A DNA stretch of 64,000 nt from Nesterenkonia lacusekhoensis (GCF_017876395.1 NZ_JAGINX010000001.1:2294001-2358000), one strand, 5' to 3'; shown: positions 33,793 to 42,213, counted from the first letter of the stretch. Notes: generated by a model from the sequence alone, not told the origin. Made by a program: numbers and translations.

Positions 33793-35355
33793 TCAGGCGG
33801 TCGGCTCGCGCTCCGCGACCTCCGACGCCGACGCCGGTGCGGCGCGCTGGGAGCGCATCACCGCGTAGTAGAAGACACCGCCCAGCAGTGCGCCGATGAT
33901 CCAGGCGAAGCCCTCGAGTTTCTCCAGCTGCTCGACCCAGACCGTTGCCACGGCGAAGACGGCGGCCAGCGCGACGGCGACCAAGGCACGCCGGTTCCAC
34001 CCGTTGCGGTAGTAGTAGGGGCCGTTCGGGTCCAGGGTGAACATGTCCTCAGTGCGGACCCGGCACCTGCGGATCACGTAGTAGTCGACGACCAGCACAC
34101 CGTAGAGCGGTGCCAGCAGAGCGCCCAGGGTGTCGACGAACGCCGGCAGGCCGACCTCATCGATGAAGGCCACCCAGAAGGCACCGATCACGAACCCGAC
34201 GCCGGCGGTGATCCAGCCGCCGGCGGTGAAGCTGATCTTCTGGGGCGCCAGGTTGGCGAGGTCGTAGGCCGGCGGGATGAAGTTGGCCACCAGGTTGATG
34301 CCCACCGTGGCCAGCAGGAAGGTGATCGCGGCGACCACGGCGAGCAGCACGGATTCGGTCTGCTCGACGATGTCCGTGGGGTTGGCCATGGGTGTGTCCC
34401 CAACGTCCTGGAAGACCACATAGGCCCCGGCCGTGATGAACAGGGACAGGAACGTGAAGAAGGCCAGGGAGAGCGGCAGGCCGGTGAAGTTCCCCAGCTT
34501 CATCGAACGCTCGGAGGTCGAGAATCGGGAGAAGTCGCCGAAGTTGATGATGACCGCGGCGAAGTAGGCGACCATCGTGCCGACCACGCCGAAGAACGCG
34601 CTGACCGCGGCCCACCCGGTGACATCCTCGGAGGTGAAGATGGAGCCCACAGCGGGGATCATCTCGTCGCCGGCGCGGACCCAGATCATGACCAGCAGGA
34701 CCACCATGACCACGTAGACGGCGGGCCCGGCGAAGTTCAGGAATCGGGTGATCATGTCGATGCCGCGGGTGAAGATGAGCACCTGCAGCACAGCCACGAT
34801 CACGTAGGAGATCCAGCCGATGGCGTCCAGACCCATGAAGGTGCCTCCACCGGGGTGGCTCAGCGCGGCGTTGAAGGCCAGTGCCACTGCGGTGGAGGCG
34901 AAGTAGGTCTGGGCGCCGTACCAGAAGATCGCGACCACGCCGCGGACCAGAGCCGGGAACTTGGCTCCGAGCACGCCCATGGAAGGCCGGGCCAGGACCG
35001 CGTAGGGAACGCCGTGCTTCACGCTCGGGGCCCCGGAGAGGTTGACCAGCCAGTTCACGAAGAAGCCGGCCAGGATGATCGCGGCGAAGACGTACCACCC
35101 GCTGATGCCGGCGCCGATGAACAGCGAGGCGGCCAGGGTGTATCCGGCCAGGGACTGCACATCGTTGGTCCAGACGTTGAAGATCTCGAAGGCGCCCCAT
35201 TTGCGCTTATGTTCGGGCACCGGAGCCAGGTCCTCGTTGTGGAGTCCCGGTGCCGGCGCCTGCCCGGCGGACTGCGGCAGAGCGGGCTGCGGCAGGTTGG
35301 ACTGCGACGTAGCCGGCCGCGGCTGCGCGCTGGACGCGACGGTGGTCTCAGTCAT
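33793..35355 (-). CDS. NCS1-family nucleobase/allantoin:cation symporter
   Basis: 520 residues. A Gln/Pro-rich cytoplasmic tail (PQPALPQSAGQAP) is followed by 12 membrane segments with NCS1 hallmarks: IFNVWTNDVQSLAGYTLAAS in TM1, YAVLARPSMGVLGAKFPALVR, IFWYGAQTYFASTAV in TM3, and NFGDFSRFSTSERSMKLGN in the loop after TM6. It should import a purine, pyrimidine, hydantoin or allantoin with Na+ or H+. Two 16-bp palindromes upstream point to a dedicated dimeric repressor. No catabolic genes are adjacent. Confidence 0.9.
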   Translation of the reverse strand: MTETTVASSAQPRPATSQSNLPQPALPQSAGQAPAPGLHNEDLAPVPEHKRKWGAFEIFNVWTNDVQSLAGYTLAASLFIGAGISGWYVFAAIILAGFFVNWLVNLSGAPSVKHGVPYAVLARPSMGVLGAKFPALVRGVVAIFWYGAQTYFASTAVALAFNAALSHPGGGTFMGLDAIGWISYVIVAVLQVLIFTRGIDMITRFLNFAGPAVYVVMVVLLVMIWVRAGDEMIPAVGSIFTSEDVTGWAAVSAFFGVVGTMVAYFAAVIINFGDFSRFSTSERSMKLGNFTGLPLSLAFFTFLSLFITAGAYVVFQDVGDTPMANPTDIVEQTESVLLAVVAAITFLLATVGINLVANFIPPAYDLANLAPQKISFTAGGWITAGVGFVIGAFWVAFIDEVGLPAFVDTLGALLAPLYGVLVVDYYVIRRCRVRTEDMFTLDPNGPYYYRNGWNRRALVAVALAAVFAVATVWVEQLEKLEGFAWIIGALLGGVFYYAVMRSQRAAPASASEVAEREPTA

Positions 35356-35424
35356 GAAAGGCGTCTCCGATCGGGAACTTCTGGTGCACCCTGGAGGTGC
35401 GGATCGCCTTCACGCTAGCGAGAG

Positions 35425-35472
35425 AGAAACGACTGTTTCTATCCAGATCGCTCCTTTGGAACAGCCGTTCCA
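35425..35472 (-). promoter_or_regulatory. Two 16-bp palindromic operators upstream of the NCS1 permease
   Basis: AGAAACGACTGTTTCT (35425-35440) is a palindrome with a 4-bp centre. TGGAACAGCCGTTCCA (35457-35472) has the same form, RGRAAC-N4-GTTYCY-like. Their centres are 32 bp apart, about three helical turns. They lie 70-117 bp upstream of the permease start, a fit to an IclR- or GntR-type dimeric regulator. radA on the other side might also be affected. Confidence 0.6.
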
Positions 35473-35598
35473 TACAATTTACGGCGCTGAAATCTGATGC
35501 CCGTGACAGCCCCCTGCCGGAACTCCGTGGAAACTCGCGCAGAAACATGTCAGAACCCCCGGATAGGGTGAGTTCAGAGATCAGAGAGGGGATCACGA

Positions 35599-37005
35599 GT
35601 GGCGAAGAAGAAGGGCGCGCCGAGCTTCGAGTGCACCGAATGTGGCTGGCAGACCGTCAAATGGGTCGGCCGCTGCCCGGAATGCCAGGCCTGGGGCACG
35701 GTCGAGGAGAAGGGGCAGGTCACCGCCCGCACGACGGCGGCCTCCAACCTCGCTCAGCCGGCAGAGGCCATCCACGACGTCGACTCCTCGGTCGCCTCCT
35801 TCCGCGCCACCTCCATCGGCGAGCTGGACCGGGTGCTCGGCGGCGGGCTGGTCCCCGGCGCAGTGATCCTCATGGCTGGTGAGCCCGGCGTCGGGAAATC
35901 CACCCTGCTGCTGCAGGTGGCCTCCTCCGTGGCCAGAGCCCACCCCGAGCAGCCGGTGCTCTATCTGACCGGCGAGGAATCGGCCGCCCAGGTGAAGAAG
36001 CGTGCCGAACGCATCGGCGCGATCACCGACGGGCTCTATCTGGCCGCCGAGTCGGACCTGGGCCAGGCCCTCGGACAGGTGGAGGAGACCGGGGCAGAGG
36101 CCGGCGGCCCGCAGCTGACCATCATGGACTCGGTGCAGACCTTCTCCTCGGCGGCGGTGGACGGCGCCGCCGGCGGGGTCACACAGATCCGCGAGGTGAC
36201 CGCCTCGATGATCGAGGCCGCCAAGCGCAAGAACATGACCACGATCCTGGTGGGCCACGTGACCAAGGACGGCAACATCGCCGGCCCCCGGATGCTGGAG
36301 CACCTGGTGGACGTGGTCTGCCAGTTCGAGGGCGACCGCCACTCCCGCCTGCGGCTGCTGCGCGCGGTGAAGAACCGCTACGGCCCCACCGACGACGTCG
36401 GCTGCTTCGATCTGAACGAGGACGGCCTGACCTCCCTGGCCGATCCCTCCGGGCTGTTCGTCTCCGCGCTGACCGACCGCGTGCCGGGAACCTGCATCAC
36501 CATCACGCTGGAGGGCCGACGGCCGCTGACTGCAGAGGTCCAGGCACTGGTGGCCGAGTCGCAGGCCTCGCAGCCGCGGCGGGCCGTCTCCGGACTGGAT
36601 TCGCCACGGGTCTCCATGCTGCTGGCGGTGCTGCAGCGCCGCGCGCGGTTGGCCACCCTGATGAAGTCAGAGGCCTACGTGGCCACAGTGGGCGGAGTGA
36701 AGATCACTGAGCCGGCGGCGGATCTCTCCATCGCTCTGGCCGTGGCCTCTGCTGCGCTGGAGAAACCTCTTCCCAACAGGTTCGTGGCCTTCGGCGAAGT
36801 CGGATTGGCGGGAGAAGTCCGGCCGGTGCCGGGCCTGCAGCGCCGACTCCAGGAGGCACAGCGTCTGGGCTTCACCCACGCCATCATTCCGCGCAACCCA
36901 GACGGCACTGACAGCATTCCTGAGGGAATGCGGGTCAAGGAGGTCGGCTCCCTGCCCGAGGCATTGAATCTGGTGCTCGACGGCGGTCCGCCGAAGGAGG
37001 AGTGA
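35599..37005 (+). CDS. radA: DNA repair protein RadA
   Basis: 468 residues from a GTG start. The N-terminal zinc finger CTECGW-x8-GRCPEC leads, then the RecA-like core with Walker A GEPGVGKST (about residue 95), LYLTGEESAAQVKKRAERIG and the RadA motif KNRYGPTDDVGCFD. The C-terminal Lon-protease-like domain (VATVGGVKITEPAADLSIALAVAS, FGEVGLAGEVRPVPGLQRRL) lacks proteolytic activity in the family. RadA is a branch-migration helicase in recombination. mutY lies convergent downstream. Confidence 0.97.
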   Translation: MAKKKGAPSFECTECGWQTVKWVGRCPECQAWGTVEEKGQVTARTTAASNLAQPAEAIHDVDSSVASFRATSIGELDRVLGGGLVPGAVILMAGEPGVGKSTLLLQVASSVARAHPEQPVLYLTGEESAAQVKKRAERIGAITDGLYLAAESDLGQALGQVEETGAEAGGPQLTIMDSVQTFSSAAVDGAAGGVTQIREVTASMIEAAKRKNMTTILVGHVTKDGNIAGPRMLEHLVDVVCQFEGDRHSRLRLLRAVKNRYGPTDDVGCFDLNEDGLTSLADPSGLFVSALTDRVPGTCITITLEGRRPLTAEVQALVAESQASQPRRAVSGLDSPRVSMLLAVLQRRARLATLMKSEAYVATVGGVKITEPAADLSIALAVASAALEKPLPNRFVAFGEVGLAGEVRPVPGLQRRLQEAQRLGFTHAIIPRNPDGTDSIPEGMRVKEVGSLPEALNLVLDGGPPKEE

Positions 37006-37013
37006 GGAGCACT

Positions 37014-37083
37014 GAATTGCGTACCCCGTTGTCGAGAATCGGGCACCCGATCCGCTCAGAGCGGTCATTCCGGTACACGATTC
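37014..37083. repeat. REP-like palindromic intergenic repeat (copy c)
   Basis: AATTGCGTACCCCGTTGTCG at the left and CCGGTACACGATTCT at the right, with CGATCCGCTCAGAG inside, match copies a and b. It fills the space between the convergent radA and mutY genes and may act as a bidirectional terminator. Confidence 0.72.
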
Positions 37084-37107
37084 TGCTCGTCAGAGCACGC
37101 CGGCTGG

Positions 37108-38034
37108 TCAGAGCACACCCGGCAGAGCCACCCTGCCGTCATACTCCTCGGCGAGGTGATCCCTGAGCAAGGACTCCAGGCAGCGTAGACGCTGTTCCGA
37201 GGAGGCCTCCGACAGAGGCAGGCTCTCCAGCAGCGTTCCACGTGGAACCGGCTCACCTCTGCGCAGCTCGGCCATGATCGCGCCACGCACCTGACGGTCG
37301 GTGCCAGCCCAGGCCTGGCCCTTGGTCTGCTGCTCCTCAGTGGGCGGCGGTGAGCCGGCGGCCACCCAGGCACAGAGATCTGCCACCGGACAGATGGCAC
37401 ACTGCGGCGACTTCGCCGTGCAGATCAGAGCCCCCAACTCCATGACGGACGCGTTCCACGCACAGGCTTCGCGACCCTGGTCATGGGCGGTCTCCGGCAT
37501 CAGCTCATGGGCCAGCTTCCGCTGGGCGGCGGTGTAGGTCTTGCCCGGCAGCGCGGCGCCGGAGAACACCCGAGCGTGCACCCGCCGGATATTCGTGTCC
37601 ACCACCACTTCGGGCTGACCGAAGGCGAAGCTTGCCACTGCGGCCGCGGTGTACTCCCCCACGCCGGGCAGGGCACGCAGCTGCTCAACCGTTGTGGGCA
37701 CCTCATCGGCGTGCCGTTCCACCATCGCCTGGGCCGCGGCCTGCAGCCGCAGCGCCCGGCGTGGGTAGCCGAGCCGATCCCAGACCGTGAGGATCTCGGA
37801 GGCCGGCGCGTCCGCCGTCGCCGTCGGGGTGGGCCAGCGGCGCATCCATTCCTCCCAGCGGGGCAGGACTCGGCTGACCGGAGTCTGCTGGAGCATCACC
37901 TCGCTGACCATCACGCCCCAGGGGGTGCATTCGGGGCGCCGCCAGGGCAGATCACGGGCCTGCTCCTCGAACCATCCGATCACGCGGGGGCGGACTTCGG
38001 CGGGCAGCGGGGCCAGAGGGGAAAAGGCAGACAT
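37108..38034 (-). CDS. mutY: A/G-specific adenine glycosylase MutY
   Basis: 308 residues. The N-terminal LPWRRPECTPWGVMVSEVMLQQTPV contains the catalytic Glu region. The helix-hairpin-helix is LPGVGEYTAAAVASFAF and the catalytic Asp lies in VVVDTNIRRVHAR. The 4Fe-4S ligands are C-x6-C-x2-C-x5-C in CTAKSPQCAICPVADLC. It removes adenine mispaired with 8-oxoguanine. The C-terminus is shorter than in E. coli MutY (350 residues), as is usual in actinobacteria. Confidence 0.94.
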   Translation of the reverse strand: MSAFSPLAPLPAEVRPRVIGWFEEQARDLPWRRPECTPWGVMVSEVMLQQTPVSRVLPRWEEWMRRWPTPTATADAPASEILTVWDRLGYPRRALRLQAAAQAMVERHADEVPTTVEQLRALPGVGEYTAAAVASFAFGQPEVVVDTNIRRVHARVFSGAALPGKTYTAAQRKLAHELMPETAHDQGREACAWNASVMELGALICTAKSPQCAICPVADLCAWVAAGSPPPTEEQQTKGQAWAGTDRQVRGAIMAELRRGEPVPRGTLLESLPLSEASSEQRLRCLESLLRDHLAEEYDGRVALPGVL

Positions 38035-38073
38035 CGGGACCAGTCTATTTCGCCCAGGAGCGGCCCCATTCCG

Positions 38074-38143
38074 GATTCGAGCGGGGTTTTGGCCCTTATG
38101 GCCCCGAAAATCACTTCATAAGGGCCGAAACCCCGCTCGAATC
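38074..38143 (-). terminator. 27-bp inverted repeat between arsR and mutY
   Basis: Arms 38074-38100 (GATTCGAGCGGGGTTTTGGC ... TTATG) and 38117-38143 (CATAAGGGCC ... CGAATC) pair over 27 bp with a single G-T wobble. The loop is 16 nt. It lies just after the arsR stop and before the mutY start on the minus strand, so a terminator for arsR is the simplest reading. Its length is unusual and there is no T-tract. Confidence 0.6.
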
Positions 38144-38171
38144 GCCTGTCGCAGGGCGGCTGATGCGCAGC

Positions 38172-38579
38172 TCAGCAGCAGGACGCGGCACACTGGGCCG
38201 AACCGCCCTTGGACTCCGCGCCGTCGAGCATGCGATTCAGCGCAGTGTCCGCGCAGAGATCTTCGCAGAGCCCCCGCAGCGTGCCGGGGACCGTGGAGTA
38301 ATAGGTCCAGCTGCCCCGGCGCTCCCGGGTGAGGAAGCCGGCGTCGACCAGGATCTTCAGGTGATGGGAGACCGTTGGCTGCCCCAGGCCGACAGGCTCG
38401 GTCAGATCACAGACGCAGGCTTCGCCGCCCTCGGAGGCCGCAATGAGGGAGAGCAGCGTGAGGCGGTTCGGATCGCCGAGTGCCTTGAAGCGCACGGCGA
38501 GGTCCGCCGCAGCCTCCGGCTCCAGGCTGGGATGGGCGGGGCCTGCGGCACAGCAGGCTGTGTCACTCTGAGCAGTCAT
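38172..38579 (-). CDS. arsR: ArsR/SmtB-family metalloregulator of the ars operon
   Basis: 135 residues from MTAQSDTACCAAG. The winged helix is clear (FKALGDPNRLTLLSLIAAS, LGQPTVSHHLKILVDAGFLTRERRGSWTYY). The arsenic-sensor motif ACVCDL sits at the start of the alpha-3 helix. Additional cysteine pairs occur at both ends (ACCAAG and CAASCC). It should repress the divergent acr3 operon until As(III) binds. Two related 16-bp sites lie in the shared promoter region. Confidence 0.93.
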   Translation of the reverse strand: MTAQSDTACCAAGPAHPSLEPEAAADLAVRFKALGDPNRLTLLSLIAASEGGEACVCDLTEPVGLGQPTVSHHLKILVDAGFLTRERRGSWTYYSTVPGTLRGLCEDLCADTALNRMLDGAESKGGSAQCAASCC

Positions 38580-38601
38580 CACGCCTCCGACATCTGGTGA
38601 T

Positions 38602-38654
38602 ATTGACATCCTTCGATGACACCGAGAATACTGCGGTTATCGAAGTTTGTCGAT
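38602..38654. promoter_or_regulatory. Two ArsR operator-like sites between arsR and acr3
   Basis: ATCGAAGTTTGTCGAT (38639-38654) is a near palindrome ending 17 bp before the acr3 start. Its inverted relative ATCGAAGGATGTCAAT reads on the other strand at 38602-38617 and matches 12 of 16 positions. One site faces each promoter. Confidence 0.6.
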
Positions 38655-38671
38655 GACTCGAGAGGAACGCC

Positions 38672-39799
38672 GTGCCCCGCACTCCCGACGCCGCCAGCCC
38701 TGCCGCCAACCCTGCGGCCAGCTCTGCCGACACAGCCCCCGTACTGAACCGGCTGAGCACGCTGGACCGCTTCCTGCCGGTGTGGATCCTCGCGGCCATG
38801 GCGCTCGGGCTGCTGCTGGGCGCCGTCGCCCCGGGCTTCGGCACCGCCCTGGAGTCCGTGGAGATCGCGGGGGTCTCGGTGCCCATCGCGGTGGGACTGC
38901 TGGTGATGATGTACCCCGTCCTGGCCAAAGTCCGCTACTCCGAGACCGGCTCCGTGCTCGGCGACCGCCGCCTGATCATCACCTCCCTGGTGATCAACTG
39001 GCTGCTGGCCCCGGCGTTCATGTTCGCCCTGGCGTGGATCTTCCTGCCGGACCTTCCCGAATTTCGGACCGGTCTGATCATCGTGGGCCTGGCCCGATGC
39101 ATCGCCATGGTCCTGATCTGGAACGACCTGGCCTGCGGTGACCGTGAGGCGGCCGCTGTCCTGGTGGCCATCAACTCCATCTTCCAAGTCATCATGTTCG
39201 GCGTGCTCGGCTGGTTCTACCTGCAGGTCCTGCCCGGCTGGCTGGGCCTGGAGACCACCTCCGCGGAATTCTCCATCGCAGCGATCACGATCTCTGTGCT
39301 GGTCTTCCTCGGCATCCCGTTGACCGCCGGCTTCCTGACCCGCACCGTGGGCGAACGTCGCCTGGGCCGCAGCACCTACGAGTCTCGCGTCCTGCCGAAG
39401 ATCGGCCCGTGGGCGCTCTACGGCCTGCTGTTCACCATCGTGGTGCTCTTCGCGCTGCAGGGTGACCAGGTGCTCAGCCAGCCCGGCGACGTCGCGCGGA
39501 TCGCCGCTCCCCTGCTGGTCTACTTCGTAGTGACCTTCTGCGCCTCGATGGTGATCGGGAGGCTGCTGCGCATGGACTACGCGCGCTCCACCACCCTGGC
39601 CTTCACCGCAGCGGGCAACAACTTCGAGCTGGCCATCGCCGTCTCCATCGCCACCTTCGGCGCGGCCAGCGGACAGGCCCTGGCCGGCGTCGTGGGCCCG
39701 CTGATCGAAGTCCCGGTCCTGGTGGGGCTGGTCTATGTGGCCCTGTGGGCACGCCGATTCTTCACTCCTTCCATCCCCACGACTCAGGAGGTGTCATGA
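38672..39799 (+). CDS. acr3: Arsenite efflux transporter, ACR3 family
   Basis: 375 residues from a GTG start (PRTPDAASP) with ten membrane segments. The ACR3 signatures are present: GLLVMMYPVLAKVRY, GLARCIAMVLIWNDLACGD with the conserved Cys of TM4, and FTAAGNNFELAIAVSIATFG with the conserved Glu of TM9. It exports As(III) using the proton-motive force. Its TGA overlaps the arsC ATG (ATGA), so efflux pump and reductase are co-translated. Confidence 0.95.
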   Translation: MPRTPDAASPAANPAASSADTAPVLNRLSTLDRFLPVWILAAMALGLLLGAVAPGFGTALESVEIAGVSVPIAVGLLVMMYPVLAKVRYSETGSVLGDRRLIITSLVINWLLAPAFMFALAWIFLPDLPEFRTGLIIVGLARCIAMVLIWNDLACGDREAAAVLVAINSIFQVIMFGVLGWFYLQVLPGWLGLETTSAEFSIAAITISVLVFLGIPLTAGFLTRTVGERRLGRSTYESRVLPKIGPWALYGLLFTIVVLFALQGDQVLSQPGDVARIAAPLLVYFVVTFCASMVIGRLLRMDYARSTTLAFTAAGNNFELAIAVSIATFGAASGQALAGVVGPLIEVPVLVGLVYVALWARRFFTPSIPTTQEVS

Positions 39800-40254
39800 C
39801 ACCCGTCGACGAGACTGCCCAGCACATTCCCACCGTGACCTTCGTCTGCGTGCACAACGCCGGGCGCTCCCAGATGGCCGCCGGCTTCCTCCGCGCTCTG
39901 GGCGGAGACCGCGTGCGCGTCTACTCCGGCGGCACCCAGCCAGCCGAATCTGTGAACCCTGCCGCTGTGGAGGCCATGGCCGAGGCCGGGATCGACATCT
40001 CCGGACGCGGCACCAACGAGCTGTCAGCCGACATGCTCCAGGAGTCCGACGTCGTGATCACCATGGGATGCGGCGACGACTGCCCGTTCTACCCCGGCAA
40101 GCGCTACGAGGACTGGCCGCTGGCTGACCCGGCCGGCAAGGCTCTGGAGGAAGTCCGGGGCATCCGGGATGAGATCCGCGGCCACGTGGAGGATCTGCTC
40201 CGATCCTTCGATCTGGCACCGGCCGCTCCTTCAGACCCGGAGGTTGGACAGTGA
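39796..40254 (+). CDS. arsC: Arsenate reductase, low-molecular-weight phosphatase type
   Basis: 152 residues. The P-loop is C-V-H-N-A-G-R-S (canonical C-x5-R-S) near residue 18, and the Asp-Pro general-acid loop is WPLADPAG. YSGGTQPAESVNP, a SADMLQESDVVITMGCGDDCP segment and EEVRGIRDEI follow. ArsC proteins of this type in actinobacteria use mycothiol and mycoredoxin or thioredoxin to reduce arsenate. The mycoredoxin at 19.4 kb is a plausible partner. It overlaps both neighbours by four bases. Confidence 0.93.
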   Translation: MTPVDETAQHIPTVTFVCVHNAGRSQMAAGFLRALGGDRVRVYSGGTQPAESVNPAAVEAMAEAGIDISGRGTNELSADMLQESDVVITMGCGDDCPFYPGKRYEDWPLADPAGKALEEVRGIRDEIRGHVEDLLRSFDLAPAAPSDPEVGQ

Positions 40255-41576
40255 CGAGCCACAGACCGACAGTTGCCGTGATCGGGGCAGGACCAGTGGG
40301 CCTGGCCGCCGCCGCTCATCTGCTGGAGCACGACCTGGAACCTCTTGTGCTGGAGGCAGGCGAGAGCATCGGCGCCGCAGTGCGCGCCTGGGGACATATC
40401 CGGCTCTTCTCCCCGTGGCAGTACACCCTCGACGACGCCGGTCTGCGTCTGCTCCGCGGCACCGGTTGGCTCCAGCCCAGCCCGGAGGCGCTGCCCACCG
40501 GTCACGAGCTGGTCGATCGGTACCTGGAACCGCTGGCCGCCGTGCCTGCGCTGCGTGAGCGGGTCCGCACCGGGCACCACGTCACAGCGGTGAACCCAGA
40601 TGCCGAGGGATTCGCCCTGCAGGTGGAGCGCGCCGACGCCGGCCGGACCGTTGTGCGAGCCGGTGCTGTGCTGGATACTTCCGGCACCTGGGCGCTGCCT
40701 TCCGGCCTGGGCATCTTCGGCGAGCCGGTTTCTGGTGAGCAGCAGGCTGAGGACCACGGCCTGCTCCTGGGGCCGCTTCCCGATGTGCGTGGGGCTGACC
40801 GGGAGAGGTTCGCCGGGCGCCGGACCGTCGTGGTCGGGGCAGGGCACAGTGCGGTCAACACGCTGCTGGCCCTGGCTGACCTGCAGCGGGAGGAGCCTGC
40901 CACCCAGGTGATCTGGGCCGTCCGCCGCGCCTCCCCGGAGAAGACCTACGGCGGCGGGGACCGCGATGAGCTCCCAGCACGTGGAGCCCTCGGTGCCAGG
41001 CTGCGGGAACTCGTGGATGCCGGACGCATCGAACTGATCACCTCCGCTCAGACCGAGCAGGTCCTGGCGGAGCAGTCGAGCGGCGTCGGCGTCGTGCTCT
41101 CCGATGGGCGGGTGATTCGTGCCGATGTCCTGATCCGGGAGACCGGGTTCCGGCCTGACCTGGGGCTGCTGGACGGTCTCGCGCTGGATACCGATCCTGC
41201 CCTGGAGGCGCCGAGCGCCTTGGCTCCGCTCATCGACCCGACCCGGCATTCCTGCGGCAGCGTCCCCGCTCATGGCGCTTCGGTGCTGGCCCAGCCGGAG
41301 GAGGGACTGTTCATCGCCGGGATGAAGTCCTACGGTCGGGCTCCCACCTTCCTGCTGGCCACCGGTTATGAGCAGGTCCGGTCCATCGCCGCCCACCTGG
41401 CGGGCGAGGACGCCTCACCGCGCCAGCTGAACCTGCCGGAGACCGGCGTCTGCGGAGGAGACCCGACGCCGGCACCTCCAGAGAAGAGCGGGCTGGGGAG
41501 CGGTGCGTCAGGGAGCGGTGCGTCAGGGGCCAGTGCGCTGCCCCTGACCGCTGAGACCACCAGTTGCTGCAGCTGA
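40251..41576 (+). CDS. FAD-dependent oxidoreductase of the ars operon (ArsO-like)
   Basis: 441 residues. The FAD-binding motif GAGPVGLAAAAHLLEHDLEP lies at residues 12-31, a second Rossmann motif VVVGAGHSAVNTLLALADL in the middle, and FRPDLGLLDGL and LFIAGMKSYGRAPTFLLATGYEQVRS near the end. This is the flavin monooxygenase-like group often found in actinobacterial ars operons. It ends in a low-complexity GSGASGSGASGAS tail and a terminal SCCS that could bind As(III). The GTG start overlaps the arsC TGA. The substrate, possibly an organoarsenical, is unproven. Confidence 0.82.
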   Translation: MTSHRPTVAVIGAGPVGLAAAAHLLEHDLEPLVLEAGESIGAAVRAWGHIRLFSPWQYTLDDAGLRLLRGTGWLQPSPEALPTGHELVDRYLEPLAAVPALRERVRTGHHVTAVNPDAEGFALQVERADAGRTVVRAGAVLDTSGTWALPSGLGIFGEPVSGEQQAEDHGLLLGPLPDVRGADRERFAGRRTVVVGAGHSAVNTLLALADLQREEPATQVIWAVRRASPEKTYGGGDRDELPARGALGARLRELVDAGRIELITSAQTEQVLAEQSSGVGVVLSDGRVIRADVLIRETGFRPDLGLLDGLALDTDPALEAPSALAPLIDPTRHSCGSVPAHGASVLAQPEEGLFIAGMKSYGRAPTFLLATGYEQVRSIAAHLAGEDASPRQLNLPETGVCGGDPTPAPPEKSGLGSGASGSGASGASALPLTAETTSCCS

Positions 41577-41633
41577 CTCCGATCACCCGGGGTGAGATAT
41601 CAGAGACCAGACACCAGAGATCGAGGAGAACTG

Positions 41634-42089
41634 ATGAGCGAGACTCACGACACGGGAAGGCCCGATGCCCCAACGCCCGGCGTGCTGTTCGTCTGCGTGC
41701 GCAACGGCGGCAAATCGCAGATGGCCGCTGGCCTGATGCGCCGCGAGCTGGAGACCTCCGGCGCGGGTGACCGCCTCCGCGTCAGCTCTGCCGGCACGCA
41801 GCCGGGCACCAGCATCAACGCGCTCTCTGCAGAGGTCCTGGAGGAAGTGGGGGCCGATGTCAGCGGCGAGACCCCCACCCAGCTCACCGATGACGCGATG
41901 CGGGATGCCGGGCTGGTGATCGTGCTCGGCGCCGAGGCTCAGGTACAGGCCCCGGAAGGCGTGTCTGTCGAGCGCTGGGAGACCGATGAACCCAGCGCCC
42001 GTGGGATCGAGGGCCGGGACCGGATGGAGCTCATCCGGGATGACATCCATGCCCGGGTCAGCGAGCTGAAGCGCCGTCTTCTCAGCTGA
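41634..42089 (+). CDS. ArsC-like low-molecular-weight phosphatase with altered P-loop
   Basis: 151 residues, collinear with the arsC product: VLFVCVRNGGKSQMAAGLMRRE, VSSAGTQPGTSINALS, LTDDAMRDAGLVIVLG and GIEGRDRMELIRDDI. The P-loop reads C-V-R-N-G-G-K-S, so the invariant Arg of C-x5-R is Lys. The general-acid loop is DEPSARG instead of ADPAG. It is the last gene of the ars operon. It could be a specialised reductase, an arsenic-binding helper or a decayed duplicate. Confidence 0.85.
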   Translation: MSETHDTGRPDAPTPGVLFVCVRNGGKSQMAAGLMRRELETSGAGDRLRVSSAGTQPGTSINALSAEVLEEVGADVSGETPTQLTDDAMRDAGLVIVLGAEAQVQAPEGVSVERWETDEPSARGIEGRDRMELIRDDIHARVSELKRRLLS

Positions 42090-42151
42090 GACGCGCTGAG
42101 GAGAGCCTGACTGAAGGCCGAGAGGGCGTCGCCCAGAAACCTGGACGGACA

Positions 42152-42197
42152 CAGAAAGGCCCGGAGCCCTCGCCATGAGGTGCTCCGGGCCTTTCTG
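42152..42197. terminator. Bidirectional terminator between the ars operon and clpC
   Basis: CAGAAAGGCCCGGAGC and GCTCCGGGCCTTTCTG form a perfect 16-bp stem with a 14-nt loop. It has T-rich 3' sides on both strands and is placed between two convergent genes. Confidence 0.85.
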
Positions 42198-42213
42198 CTG
42201 TGGAAACGCCTGG

